Below are positions 1 through 8,400 of a stretch of DNA of 64,000 nt, piece after piece. A program made the translations under genes and the position numbers. Within the stretch, counting starts at the first letter, position 1. Each line of letters opens with the position of its first letter. The DNA comes from Nocardioides panaciterrulae (GTDB taxonomy: Bacteria > Actinomycetota > Actinomycetes > Propionibacteriales > Nocardioidaceae): assembly GCF_013409645.1 (NCBI RefSeq), contig NZ_JACCBG010000001.1, positions 4,206,707-4,270,706 on the forward strand, in the 5' to 3' direction. The notes under the pieces are model-generated. The model saw only the letters and a program-made list of their open reading frames with translations. It was not told the origin of the DNA and did no database searches.

Positions 1-141
1 CTTTGTGTCTCTGTGTGTATCTCGTGCACACGCCCCGGTGGTGTTTGTGCGTCTCCGGTCCGCCCGCGCGACCGGCACTACACGGCGGAGTGGTCGTTCC
101 ATCCGGACAACGGGGCTGGACATGGTCATCAAGGCGGCCGA

Positions 142-384
142 CTAGGCGGGTCGCGCCGCCCGCTGCCGACGCCTCCCGTCGCGCACCCGCTGCAGCCGCC
201 GCACGAGCACCGCGTCGTGGGCGAGCGCGGCCGGCCGGTCCAGCAGCGCGTTCAGCTCCTGGTAGTAGCGCGTGGGCGAGACACCGAAGACGTCGAGGAT
301 CCGGGCGTTCTTCGCGCCGGCGTACTTCCACCAGGCGCGCTCGAAGTCGAGGATCGCGTGTTCACGGTCGGTCAGGTCAGCCAT
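142..384 (-). CDS. DUF3263 family protein
   Basis: This is an 80-residue protein of the DUF3263 family, which is common in actinobacteria and their phages and has no assigned function. The family pattern is clear: an IL-x-FE-x-x-WW segment near the N-terminus, then an S-x-x-RYYQ-x-LN-x-LLD helix, then a basic Arg-rich tail. RYYQ sits in what looks like a helix-turn-helix, so DNA binding is plausible but is inference. The ATG at 384 is preferred to the GTG at 417, because the longer form overlaps the preceding gene by 20 nt and neither start has a strong ribosome site. It is the last gene before the attachment region. Confidence 0.75.
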   Translation of the reverse strand: MADLTDREHAILDFERAWWKYAGAKNARILDVFGVSPTRYYQELNALLDRPAALAHDAVLVRRLQRVRDGRRRQRAARPA

Positions 385-397
385 GCCGACGAGCCTG

Positions 398-640
398 TCA
401 CTGCTCGCCGACACCACGGCCGTGGGAGCGGTCGACGGTGTCCGCGCGCACGTCCGCCGCGGTGAAGGTGGCGATGAACGAGGACCGCTCCCCCGGCGGC
501 CGGTACTGCACGTCAGCGGTCCAGGTGTCGTCGTCGTGCTGGGTCCAGGCGCGCAGCTCGCCTGGGCACCAGGCGTCGTCGACGAGCACCTCGACGTCGG
601 GCCGGTCGATCGGGGCGTAGACGATGCGCTGCTTGGCCAT
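398..640 (-). CDS. Small acidic hypothetical protein
   Basis: An 80-residue protein I do not recognise, with many Asp, Glu and Trp residues and no signal peptide, membrane segment or cysteine pair. It starts at the ATG of MAKQRIVYAPIDRP; further upstream the frame runs through a hairpin and is not coding-like. It lies between the lysis genes and the DUF3263 gene, just downstream of a terminator-like hairpin at 670-702, so it may be transcribed by read-through or from its own promoter. Confidence 0.65.
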   Translation of the reverse strand: MAKQRIVYAPIDRPDVEVLVDDAWCPGELRAWTQHDDDTWTADVQYRPPGERSSFIATFTAADVRADTVDRSHGRGVGEQ

Positions 641-669
641 CGGGCCAGCCTGCCACCGGCATGCCGAAA

Positions 670-702
670 GCCCCCGCCACCCTGCGCGAGGGTGACGGGG
701 GC
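670..702 (-). terminator. Hairpin downstream of the lysis genes
   Basis: The arms 670-683 and 689-702 pair over 14 positions with one mismatch around a 5-nt loop. On the minus strand the stem is followed by only a short T run. It follows the last small lysis-region gene and could end or weaken the late transcript. Confidence 0.6.
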
Positions 703-744
703 GGTTCAGGCCGCGGCCTTCAGTGGGCCGGGTGAAGGCTTCGG

Positions 745-867
745 TCAGCGGTCGGGGTGGAGCGCGGCCCTGCCCATGATCAGACGCACGACGATCTCGC
801 TGGCCGGCGGCGTGCACCAAGCGCCGATGCCCATGCCGAGCACGAGGATCGCGAGCCGCTCGAACAC
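745..867 (-). CDS. 40-residue membrane protein in the lysis cassette
   Basis: A very short frame starting at GTG, two bases after the stop codon of the holin-like gene, with a GGAG ribosome site 6 nt before the start. The protein has one hydrophobic segment at residues 5-18 (AILVLGMGIGAW) and a short C-terminal part ending HPDR. Tight spacing and the ribosome site argue that it is real. A small single-span protein next to a holin could be a second holin, an antiholin or an unrelated membrane peptide; the sequence does not decide. Confidence 0.55.
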   Translation of the reverse strand: MFERLAILVLGMGIGAWCTPPASEIVVRLIMGRAALHPDR

Positions 868-869
868 GG

Positions 870-1070
870 TCAGCTCCGGGGCCGCTTCGGCACGTTGCTG
901 CCCGCGAGTGCGGAGACCAGGGCCCCGATGAGCGCGCCGATGAAGGTGGCCCAGTCGCCGTCCGCGGCCTGCCAGGCGGCCCAGATGAGGGTCGCGAGGA
1001 AGGCGGCGGCGTAGATGGCCAGCCGTACTCGGGCGGGCAGGGACTGGAGCAGGTTGGTCAGGGGGTTCAT
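870..1070 (-). CDS. Putative holin
   Basis: A 66-residue protein with two hydrophobic stretches, about residues 18-36 (IYAAAFLATLIWAAW) and 43-58 (FIGALIGALVSALAG), and a basic C-terminus (PKRPRS). This size and topology fit a small class II-type holin, which would let the endolysin cross the membrane. The start is fixed by a GAGGAG site and an ATGA overlap with the upstream nuclease gene. Position supports the role: it follows the endolysin and the EEP nuclease. No sequence signature proves holin activity. Confidence 0.65.
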   Translation of the reverse strand: MNPLTNLLQSLPARVRLAIYAAAFLATLIWAAWQAADGDWATFIGALIGALVSALAGSNVPKRPRS

Positions 1071-1783
1071 CAGTTCTCCTCGGGGGTGATGTCGGCCGAT
1101 AGGCCGAGGTGGTCGGCGTGGGTACGGAACGCGCGGACGTGCCTCGCCTTGCAGCGGAGGACGAAGAGCCGGTCGTAGCGGCGGCGGCCGTAGGTTGCCG
1201 GCGTCTTCACCTCGCGCAGTCCGTGGACGCGGAAGACGATCCGGCCGATGGTGTTCATGTCGCCGGTCAGCGCCAGCGCGGCCCCGGGGTGCTGGGCGAG
1301 GATGCGGCGCAGCTCCTTGGCGACGGCGTGGAACCCGCGGGCCCGGCGCCGGCGCCGCCACTTCGCGGTGGTGTCGGCCTTCGCCACCGCGTGGTGGGTG
1401 GCCGCGATGAGGAGGCCATCCGTGTGGAGGTCCTCGAGCAGCGCCCACGCCAGCTCGCGGCTGGGCCCGACGCGGCGGCGGTCGGTCCGTCGCAGCCCGG
1501 CGCCGACGTGGCCTCCGCGCATCACCACGTGCCGCCCGACCGCCTTCTCGCGGAACCTCTCCACGAGCCAGGAGATGGCGTTCTCACCAGCGATGTGGCA
1601 GGAGAAGCCCTCGGCCGAGCGGAGGACCTCGTGGGAGGTCTTCTCCTTGGCCTCGTTGAACGTCACGACGTCGCCGCGCGCGAGAGCATCAGTGATCGTC
1701 TCGGCGTTCAGGCGGGCCGGGTCCGGGGACTCGATGTTGGTGTGCGCGAGCCGGAAGGTCCCGCGCCGGCCGGGGCGGGTCAT
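1070..1783 (-). CDS. Endonuclease/exonuclease/phosphatase (EEP) fold protein
   Basis: A 237-residue protein with the ordered motifs of the DNase I-like EEP superfamily: FNEAKEKT near residue 43 (the Asn and metal-binding Glu), ATHH near 128, TGDMNTI near 173 (the GDxN signature), a YDRLFV strand near 203, and a C-terminal THADHLGL carrying the Asp-His pair. These residues would bind a metal ion and cut phosphodiester bonds. ATGA overlaps tie it to the endolysin before it and the holin-like gene after it. A nuclease inside the lysis cassette is unusual; it might degrade host DNA at lysis, which is inference. Confidence 0.75.
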   Translation of the reverse strand: MTRPGRRGTFRLAHTNIESPDPARLNAETITDALARGDVVTFNEAKEKTSHEVLRSAEGFSCHIAGENAISWLVERFREKAVGRHVVMRGGHVGAGLRRTDRRRVGPSRELAWALLEDLHTDGLLIAATHHAVAKADTTAKWRRRRRARGFHAVAKELRRILAQHPGAALALTGDMNTIGRIVFRVHGLREVKTPATYGRRRYDRLFVLRCKARHVRAFRTHADHLGLSADITPEEN

Positions 1784-2445
1784 TTTCCCGGGCCGCCCAC
1801 GGCGCCGGTGACCTGAGCGATCTTCTTGAGCACCGAGCGGACGGTCTCGCCGACGAAGTCGGGCGAGCCCTTCGGGTCGTGCAGGTTCATGTCGGCGTCG
1901 AGCAGGTCCTGGACCATGGCCTGCTTGTCCTCCGGCTTCCAGTCACGGTATGCGGGCATGTCGTCCTCCAGCTGGGGTGGTGGGGTGGTGACGAGCGGGC
2001 GGGGTCGCCACTCGTAGTCGGGGGCGTTGTTCGCCAGGCCGTTGCAGCCGGCGAGGTAGGAGCGCCACGAGGCCGCGGCGCCGGCCGAGAGCGGCTGGTC
2101 GGTGCCGAGGGTGATGTGGCAGTGGGGGTCCATGCCGCCGTGCTGCGGGGTCTTGTCGCGCCGCCATGCGCCGCCGCCGTGTTCGCGGATGGTGCGGACG
2201 AGCTTGTCGACCTGGGAGCCGGTGAGGTCCCAGATGCGGACGTCCATGCAGCCGCCCTGGTCGTGGTAGCCGGCCGAGGCCGCGGCGCCGCCGCCGTTGC
2301 GGGTCATGAAGGCGCCCTGGACGATCGTGGGCTCGAAGCCGAGGTCGGCGACGACGGCTTGCCACCAGTCGTGCATGTAGGCGGTGAGGTAGATGCCCCG
2401 GCCGCTGGTGTCGGTGCCGTAGCGGTGGACGGTGAAGTCGGGCAC
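1780..2445 (-). CDS. Endolysin, M15-type zinc peptidase
   Basis: A 221-residue putative peptidoglycan peptidase. The M15/hedgehog-like zinc site is visible: AGYHDQGGCMDVR near residue 59 supplies a His and an Asp, and DPHCHITLGTD near residue 106 supplies the HxH. The remaining ~90 residues have no recognised binding domain; they hold a proline-rich linker and a charged helical tail that may bind the cell wall. It starts at GTG with an AGGAGG site. The neighbouring membrane proteins and EEP nuclease make this the lysis cassette. Confidence 0.8.
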   Translation of the reverse strand: MPDFTVHRYGTDTSGRGIYLTAYMHDWWQAVVADLGFEPTIVQGAFMTRNGGGAAASAGYHDQGGCMDVRIWDLTGSQVDKLVRTIREHGGGAWRRDKTPQHGGMDPHCHITLGTDQPLSAGAAASWRSYLAGCNGLANNAPDYEWRPRPLVTTPPPQLEDDMPAYRDWKPEDKQAMVQDLLDADMNLHDPKGSPDFVGETVRSVLKKIAQVTGAVGGPGK

Positions 2446-2513
2446 GGGGGCCTCCTGGGGGGCGCGACAGTGGACCCGCGACCAGGCGGCCGAGGGCTAG
2501 ACGAAGACGGATG

Positions 2514-2894
2514 TCAGGGGTCGAGCGTCGTCAGTGCGGACTCGACCTCGATCGGGGCGGGCGGCACGTCGCCGCCCAGGCGGATCACCTCGTCGCGCAG
2601 CAAGATCGCCCAGCGGATCAGCGAGGTCAGCATCGACGCCTGCCGCCGGTTCTGCTCCTGCAGCGAGGCGTTCGTGCGGCGCTCCTCGATCAGCGCCTGC
2701 TCGAGGTCGGTGACGCGAGCTTCGAGCTTCTCGATGCGCTTCCCCTGCTCCTCGGACCACGCCTGCCATTGGGCGGAGACCGACGCCTCGGTCTCGACCT
2801 CGTCCCGACGGTGGCCGAACGCCCGGTTGAGCAGCAGCAGCACGAGCGGGCTGACGATGGTCGCGATCAGCGCCACCCAGATTGCTTCACTCAC
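2514..2894 (-). CDS. Membrane-anchored coiled-coil protein
   Basis: A 126-residue protein with one N-terminal membrane helix (residues 4-23, ending NRAFGHRR), followed by a long charged helix from about 30 to 100 with heptad-like spacing, for example KRIEKLEARVTDLEQALIEE. Similar one-span coiled-coil proteins are common near actinophage lysis genes and are often annotated as holin-like. The start is a GTG. It is separated from the tail fibre gene by a plus-strand gene, so it may be the first gene of a lysis transcript. Confidence 0.65.
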   Translation of the reverse strand: MSEAIWVALIATIVSPLVLLLLNRAFGHRRDEVETEASVSAQWQAWSEEQGKRIEKLEARVTDLEQALIEERRTNASLQEQNRRQASMLTSLIRWAILLRDEVIRLGGDVPPAPIEVESALTTLDP

Positions 2895-3044
2895 ACACTC
2901 GATCCCTTCGGCTGGTCGTCGGGTTCACGGCGGCCTCCTCGTGGCAGTCGGTCTGGAGTTGTCAGGAGCTCGTCAGGGCCCGGTCAGGCCCGCTGGGTGC
3001 CGTGCATACCGAGCAGTAGGCCGCACTGTCGGGCGCCGGTGTCA

Positions 3045-3050
3045 TAGGGT
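3045..3050 (+). promoter_or_regulatory. Putative -10 box of a leaderless plus-strand gene
   Basis: TAGGGT ends 7 nt before the ATG at 3058, which would place the transcription start at or next to the start codon. No good -35 box is seen at 16-18 nt. The same spacing is found before three other genes that start isolated units. Confidence 0.4.
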
Positions 3051-3057
3051 GTGCGGC

Positions 3058-3249
3058 ATGGCCGACCAGACCGATATCGCTCTACTGGCGCTCGCGACGA
3101 GCATGGGCGTCGACCTCCCGGTCGGCCTCGGCATCGTGGAGGCTGTCCGTTCGGAGGCGACCGCCTTGCCCCTGCCCGACTTGGCGCGGCGGGTGCAGGA
3201 AATGGTCTCGGATGAGTTGTACCCACTGGGAGGACTGCCGCGTCGTTAG
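3058..3249 (+). CDS. Small plus-strand protein, unknown function
   Basis: A 63-residue, Leu- and Ala-rich soluble protein with no recognised domain. It is one of very few plus-strand frames, lying in a gap between minus-strand late genes and overlapping the end of the tail fibre gene by 4 nt. Third codon positions are strongly G+C, as in real genes here. There is no ribosome site, but a TAGGGT box lies exactly 7 nt upstream, as before the lipoprotein and Cro-like genes. It could be a lysogenically expressed accessory gene. An accidental frame is not excluded. Confidence 0.5.
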   Translation: MADQTDIALLALATSMGVDLPVGLGIVEAVRSEATALPLPDLARRVQEMVSDELYPLGGLPRR

Positions 3250-5423
3250 GCGCCGACGCAGCGGTTGAAGAAGGCCACGTAGTCGCTCGGCTGGAAGTGG
3301 CTGGCGTCGCCGTGGTTGCCGGTGCAGGCGACCACGGTGGCCTCGGGCGCGTAGCCGGCGACCAAGGTGGCGAGGGTGTCGCTGTTGTCGGCCTTGCTGA
3401 CCGTGGTGTCGCTCGGGCTGGCGTAGAACCGCATCGGCACGCCCCGGAACGCGGCAGCGGCCGCGGCGGCGGGGTCGTGTCCAGCAGTCTTGGTGGCGTA
3501 GTCGGAGCCGTCTGCGGCGATGCCGTAGGCGGTGCGGATCTGACCGGCGTAGGTGCCCGCGTTGTTGGCGAACATCGAGGCGAGGTTGCACACCGGATAG
3601 GTGCCGAGCCACCCGGCGATGCCGGGGATGGCTCGCTGCATCAGGGCGTTCAGGGTGGCGATCCCGCCCATGCTGGTGCCCCACAGCAGGATCGGCCCGA
3701 TGGCGTAGTGGTCGCGGACGTACTTGTACGCCGAGAGCATCTTCGCCTGGCCGGCGTCGTTGCCCCAGTTGTTGCCGCCGCCGTTGACCGAGAGGACGGC
3801 GTACCCGGCGGCCAGCAGGGCCTCGTACACCGAGGGTGAGGCGGAGTCGGTGAAGATGTCCAGCTCGTTCTGGTCGGCGCCGTGGTGGTGGATCACGAGC
3901 GGAACCGGCTTGCGGCTGTCGTAGGTCGCCGGGAGCGTGAGGTGGATGGGGTGACTGGCGTCGGCGGCGTCGTAGCGCCACTCGGCGGACGGGGCGGCCC
4001 CCTCGACCGCGCGGTTGCTGCTCGTCACCGACTCGGCCCGGATGACCGTGGCGCCGACCCCGATGCCCGAAGTGCCCCGGTTGTCGCCCTGGTAGATGGC
4101 GAACCGGGCGGGCGCAGTCCCGGTGCGCGCGTTGAACATGAGGGCCGTCTTGTTGCCGTCGAGTTCGCTGAGGGCCACCGACGTGCCGTTCTCGTCGACG
4201 GAGACGACAACCGCATAGGTCCCCGCTGCGAGCGTGGTCAAGGCGTTGCTGGTCGGGTTGGCGAGAGCCACAGCACCCGATGACTTCCGCCACTCCTTGA
4301 CGCTGTTGTCGGCGTTGTTGATCTGGATTCCGTAGAGGACGCTGGTGGCGGGCGAGCCGGTGGCACTGGTGACGACGCCGATCACGACAGACCCGGCGCC
4401 GCCGGCTGCGGGGACCGTGAGCGTGGTCTTGAGGCGGGCTCGACCCGAGGTCAGCGAGAGGCCGTCGTAGGTCATGGTGGCAGCAGTTCCCGACAGGTAG
4501 TAGAGCTTCCCGGCAGAGACCTGCACGGTGCTGGTGGTGGCCCAGTTCGCCAGCGATGCCCATGTCTCGTTGAGGCTGGCGGCGTCCTCGTACCGCTGCC
4601 GGGACAGCGCCAGTGACTTCATGGAGTCGGCGCGGCCCAGCACTTCCAGGCGGCGCAGGGACAGGGTGTCGGGGGCCTTGGCGTGGTCGGCTGTCTGCGT
4701 GGCAATCGTGGCAGTAAGGGCGGCCCCCAGGGGGTGGGCGGGATCCTTCGCCTTGGCCGCGGTGGTGGTGCTCGTGTCCGAGGCCGGGTCGTCCATGTAG
4801 GTGGCCACGCCGGCGTCCGAGCCGCCCGGGCCGACCGGCAGCTCGCCGGCGTTGACGGTGGTGCCGTCGCTGAGCGTGGTGACCAGGTCGGCGCCCTGGA
4901 TGGCGACGGCCGTGACGCTGGTGCCCTGCTCACCCCGCGTGATCGGCGTGGCCTCGCCCGGCTTGATCGGCGCGACGATCGTCAGGTCGTTGACCCCGGC
5001 TCCGCTGGTGCCATCGCCGGCCGCGGTGAGACGGCAGGTGAACTCCGGGAAGTCGACCAGCGTCGTGCCCGCGTACACCTCGGAGAACGTCACCCGGTGG
5101 GTGGCGGCGCCGGCCGGGACCTGGGGGTTGACCTTGGTGCTGGTCAGGTCGACGACGTACACGAACGGGTTCGTGGCCCCGCCGGCCGGCGCGGTGTACG
5201 TGAGGTAGCCGTCGGCGTCGATGGCGCACTCGATGACCGCGTTCCCGCCGGTCCACGGCACCGGGGAGCCGGCGGCGACCTTCACGAAGGTGTTCAGCGG
5301 GGTGATCAGCACGCGGCCGGCGGTGCACCACACGGTGTCCGGGTTGTCGTCCGGGTCGCCGCCGGTGTCGCCCACGGTGAGCCCGAAGCGGCCGATCACC
5401 TTGGCGTAGTCGAGGTCCGGCAA
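3246..5423 (-). CDS. Tail tip/fibre protein with C-terminal alpha/beta-hydrolase
   Basis: A 725-residue two-part protein. The first ~280 residues resemble actinophage minor tail proteins (GRFGLTVGDTGGDPDDNP near the start). Residues ~290-480 look like a beta-sandwich. From about 510 an esterase-like domain follows: an HHHGADQNE oxyanion region, a nucleophile elbow GTSMGG with Ser 584, a possible Asp near 672 (SPSDTT) and His near 704 (GNHGD). This would be a particle-borne hydrolase acting on acylated cell-surface polymers or lipids; the substrate is unknown. The start is TTG, supported by AAGGAG 7 nt upstream. Confidence 0.8.
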   Translation of the reverse strand: MPDLDYAKVIGRFGLTVGDTGGDPDDNPDTVWCTAGRVLITPLNTFVKVAAGSPVPWTGGNAVIECAIDADGYLTYTAPAGGATNPFVYVVDLTSTKVNPQVPAGAATHRVTFSEVYAGTTLVDFPEFTCRLTAAGDGTSGAGVNDLTIVAPIKPGEATPITRGEQGTSVTAVAIQGADLVTTLSDGTTVNAGELPVGPGGSDAGVATYMDDPASDTSTTTAAKAKDPAHPLGAALTATIATQTADHAKAPDTLSLRRLEVLGRADSMKSLALSRQRYEDAASLNETWASLANWATTSTVQVSAGKLYYLSGTAATMTYDGLSLTSGRARLKTTLTVPAAGGAGSVVIGVVTSATGSPATSVLYGIQINNADNSVKEWRKSSGAVALANPTSNALTTLAAGTYAVVVSVDENGTSVALSELDGNKTALMFNARTGTAPARFAIYQGDNRGTSGIGVGATVIRAESVTSSNRAVEGAAPSAEWRYDAADASHPIHLTLPATYDSRKPVPLVIHHHGADQNELDIFTDSASPSVYEALLAAGYAVLSVNGGGNNWGNDAGQAKMLSAYKYVRDHYAIGPILLWGTSMGGIATLNALMQRAIPGIAGWLGTYPVCNLASMFANNAGTYAGQIRTAYGIAADGSDYATKTAGHDPAAAAAAAFRGVPMRFYASPSDTTVSKADNSDTLATLVAGYAPEATVVACTGNHGDASHFQPSDYVAFFNRCVGA

Positions 5424-5465
5424 CGTGGGCTCCTTCGATCAGGGGTGGTCGAGACGGGAAGGCGG

Positions 5466-8400
5466 TCAGGAAGCCGGCTGCTCGAGGGCGGTGACTCGCT
5501 GGGCGAGGGCCTCGAGCTGGGTGCGCAGGTCGTCGACCTCGGCCTGGAGGGCGTCGGCGCGGCGCTCGTGGTAGCGCAGGATGACCTGCTGAAGGGCTGG
5601 GACGCGGTCGTAGGAGATCCCGCCGGCGACGTGGTCCTGGTCGCGCAGCAGCCAGGGCTCCATCTCCGCGCCCATGGCCTCGACGTAGTCGACGATGAAC
5701 CCGGCGTAGGTGCGCTTGGCCGGGTCGTCAGCCTCGCCCTTCATCGTGAACGTGTAGCCCTGCAGCTCCAGGTACTTGCGGGCCAGGTCGTCATCGTCGG
5801 GCAGCGCGGTGACGTTGTCCTTCACCTCGAGTGTCGAACTAGAAGCGGGGACGAGACGGCCGAGGTTGTTGAAGTTGGCCGCCCGGCCGTTGCCGCCTCC
5901 GTTTTCGGAGTCGTCGAACAGGCCCTGGGTGGAGTGCATCTGGCCGTAGTTGAGGGTGTTGCCGTTACCTCCACGTGGGAGGAGTTCGATATCGCCGTTG
6001 GTGGACAGGTCACCGTTCAGCCAGATCGATGAGGCCGCACCAGTCGAGCTCTGCGGAGAGAACAGCCGTGTCTGCAGCCATCCGCCCGTGACCAGCGAGT
6101 ACAGGCCGCCTGGCGACACCTCGCTGGCGTCTCCGGTGTATAGCTTGATGTCCCCAGAGGTCGAGACTGTGACGCGCTGTCCGGAGGCCGCGGTCTGAAG
6201 GGTCGAGCCGGTGATGGTCTTGCCGTTGATGGCGTTGGCGTCGAGCTTGTCGGCCGTGATGCTGTTGCCGACGATCTTGTCGCCGCTGATCGAGTTGCCC
6301 GCGATCTTGTCGCCCGTGATCGACAGACCCACGATCTTGCTGCCCGTGATGGTGTTGCCGACGATCTTGTCGCCCGTGATCGAGTTCGCGGCCAGCTTCG
6401 GCGTGGTGATCGCCCCGTCGCTGATGCTCGTCGAGGTGATCGGGAACTTCCCCTGCAGCCCCGAGATGTCCGTCTTGGCCTGCGACAGGTCGGACTGCAC
6501 CTGCGGCAGCGTGACGTTGTTGAGCTGGTCGAGGTTGCCCTGGACGCCGTCGAGGGTGCCGTCGATGTCGTCCTTGACCCCGCCCACGCCCGGCGGCGGG
6601 GCCGGCACCGCGTTGGCCGAGGCGACCGCGCCGTCCACGGTGAAGCCGAGCGTGACCAGCCACTTCCCCGGCGTGATCGTGTGGGTGATCGTGGTGATCC
6701 GCGAGTCGTCAGCCAGGCCGGCCCGGTCGTTCGAGACCGCGACCAGGTCGTAGAGGTCCAGCTTCGCCTTCGCCAGGTCGTCGGTGCCCCGGATCGGCAG
6801 CACCATCGAGTTCACCCGCAGCGCCGGGGTGGCGTTGACGTCGAGGATCTGCTGGGCGTAGGCCTGGATCCCCGCCGCGTCGGCCGGGTCGAAGCCCTGC
6901 ACCGTGTACTCCGCGGCGTGCTCGCCGTACTGCTGGTAGGACGCCTGGTCGACGTAGGGCCCGAACACGAGCTCCTCGGTCGAGCCGCTGGTAGCGATCA
7001 CCCGTAGCACCCGGACGGTGACGGAGTTGATGACCTTGTCCAGGTCGAAGGCGATGTCGAGGTCGGTGTTGTACGACGTCTCGTCCAGCGTCGCTGCCAC
7101 CGTCGAGTCGATCTGGTCGCGGTCCCATGCCTGCAGCACGCCGTTGCGGTCCACCCACGCGAAGCCGAGCACCGTGTCGCGGGTGACGGCCACCTGGTCG
7201 AGCACCGAGGCGTTCCCGTTGTAGGCCACCACCGTCGCGGCCGCCACCTGGTCGCCGGACCCGTTGCACGACCACGGCACGCCCGCGCCCTCGAGCAGGT
7301 ACGGCAGCTCGGCGATCGTCGCGACGCCCTCGAGGCGCGGCGTGCCCGCCAGGGTGTTGATCGGGTCGACGGCGGTCAGGTTGACCTCGGCCCGCTTCTG
7401 CTCGTTGGCCTGGAGCAGGTGGTAGGTCACCGCCCCGGTGAGCACCTTCCCCGCGAAGAGCACGTCCCCGTCGACGGTGACCAGGCGGATGCGCCGGCCC
7501 TGCCGGATCAGGTCGTTCTGGGTGGGGTCGAGGATCGCGTCGAACAGCTGCACGCTCATCGAGCCGACGTTGAGGTCCTCGCGGTCCACGGTGATGTTCG
7601 CCGACGGGCCGAGGATGTTCTGGTACGGCACCGGCACCAGCGTGCCGACGTCGCCGGTCGCGGAGGTCGCGATCGAGGCGGAGGCGTATGGGGTGCCCGC
7701 CCACGCGTAGGTCTCCCCGGCGGTCGGGGTGCTGGCGCCGTCGAAGAACGACGTGAAGCCGAACCCGCGGAACGGCTCCACCTGGACCTGGTTGACGTAG
7801 TGCACCTCTCCCGGCGCGAGGTTGCCGTACTCCACCCGCAGCCGCACGTGGGTGGCGTTGGTGGGTGCGGTCGCCAGCGCGGTGATCTGCGCCGTCCAGT
7901 CGTCCGGCGTCTCCGTCACGGTCCGCAGCGCCACCGTGGCGATCTCGTCGCCGTTGGCCTTCAGCCAGCGCGCCGAGAGGGTGACGTCGCGCCTGTGCCC
8001 GCCCGGACGGCTGCGCGCCGCGAGGAGGTAGTCCCGGCCACCCGTGACCGGCATCAGCTCCGAGGCGAGCCGCGCGGGGCCGGTCGTGTCGCCGGTCTTG
8101 GTGATCGTCAGCGAGGCCTCGCCGTCGAGCTGGTGGTACGACGAGGTGCCCACCGAGGCGCCGCCGTGGGCGCTCCAGCCCCCGACACCCTGCGCCCCGG
8201 TGGGGGTCGGCATCAGGTTGGTGCGCTGCCACACCAGGCCGTCGGAGGCGGCGGCCTCTGTCACCGTCACGTCGAGAACGGCCATCCACGTCGAGGCGAT
8301 CGGCTGCCCGCCGTCGGCGGCGTAGTGGTCGAAGCGCAGCCGGCAGTACGCCGCGCCAGCCGGCACCGCGGTGGACCCGATCTGCCGGTACGTCAGCGAC

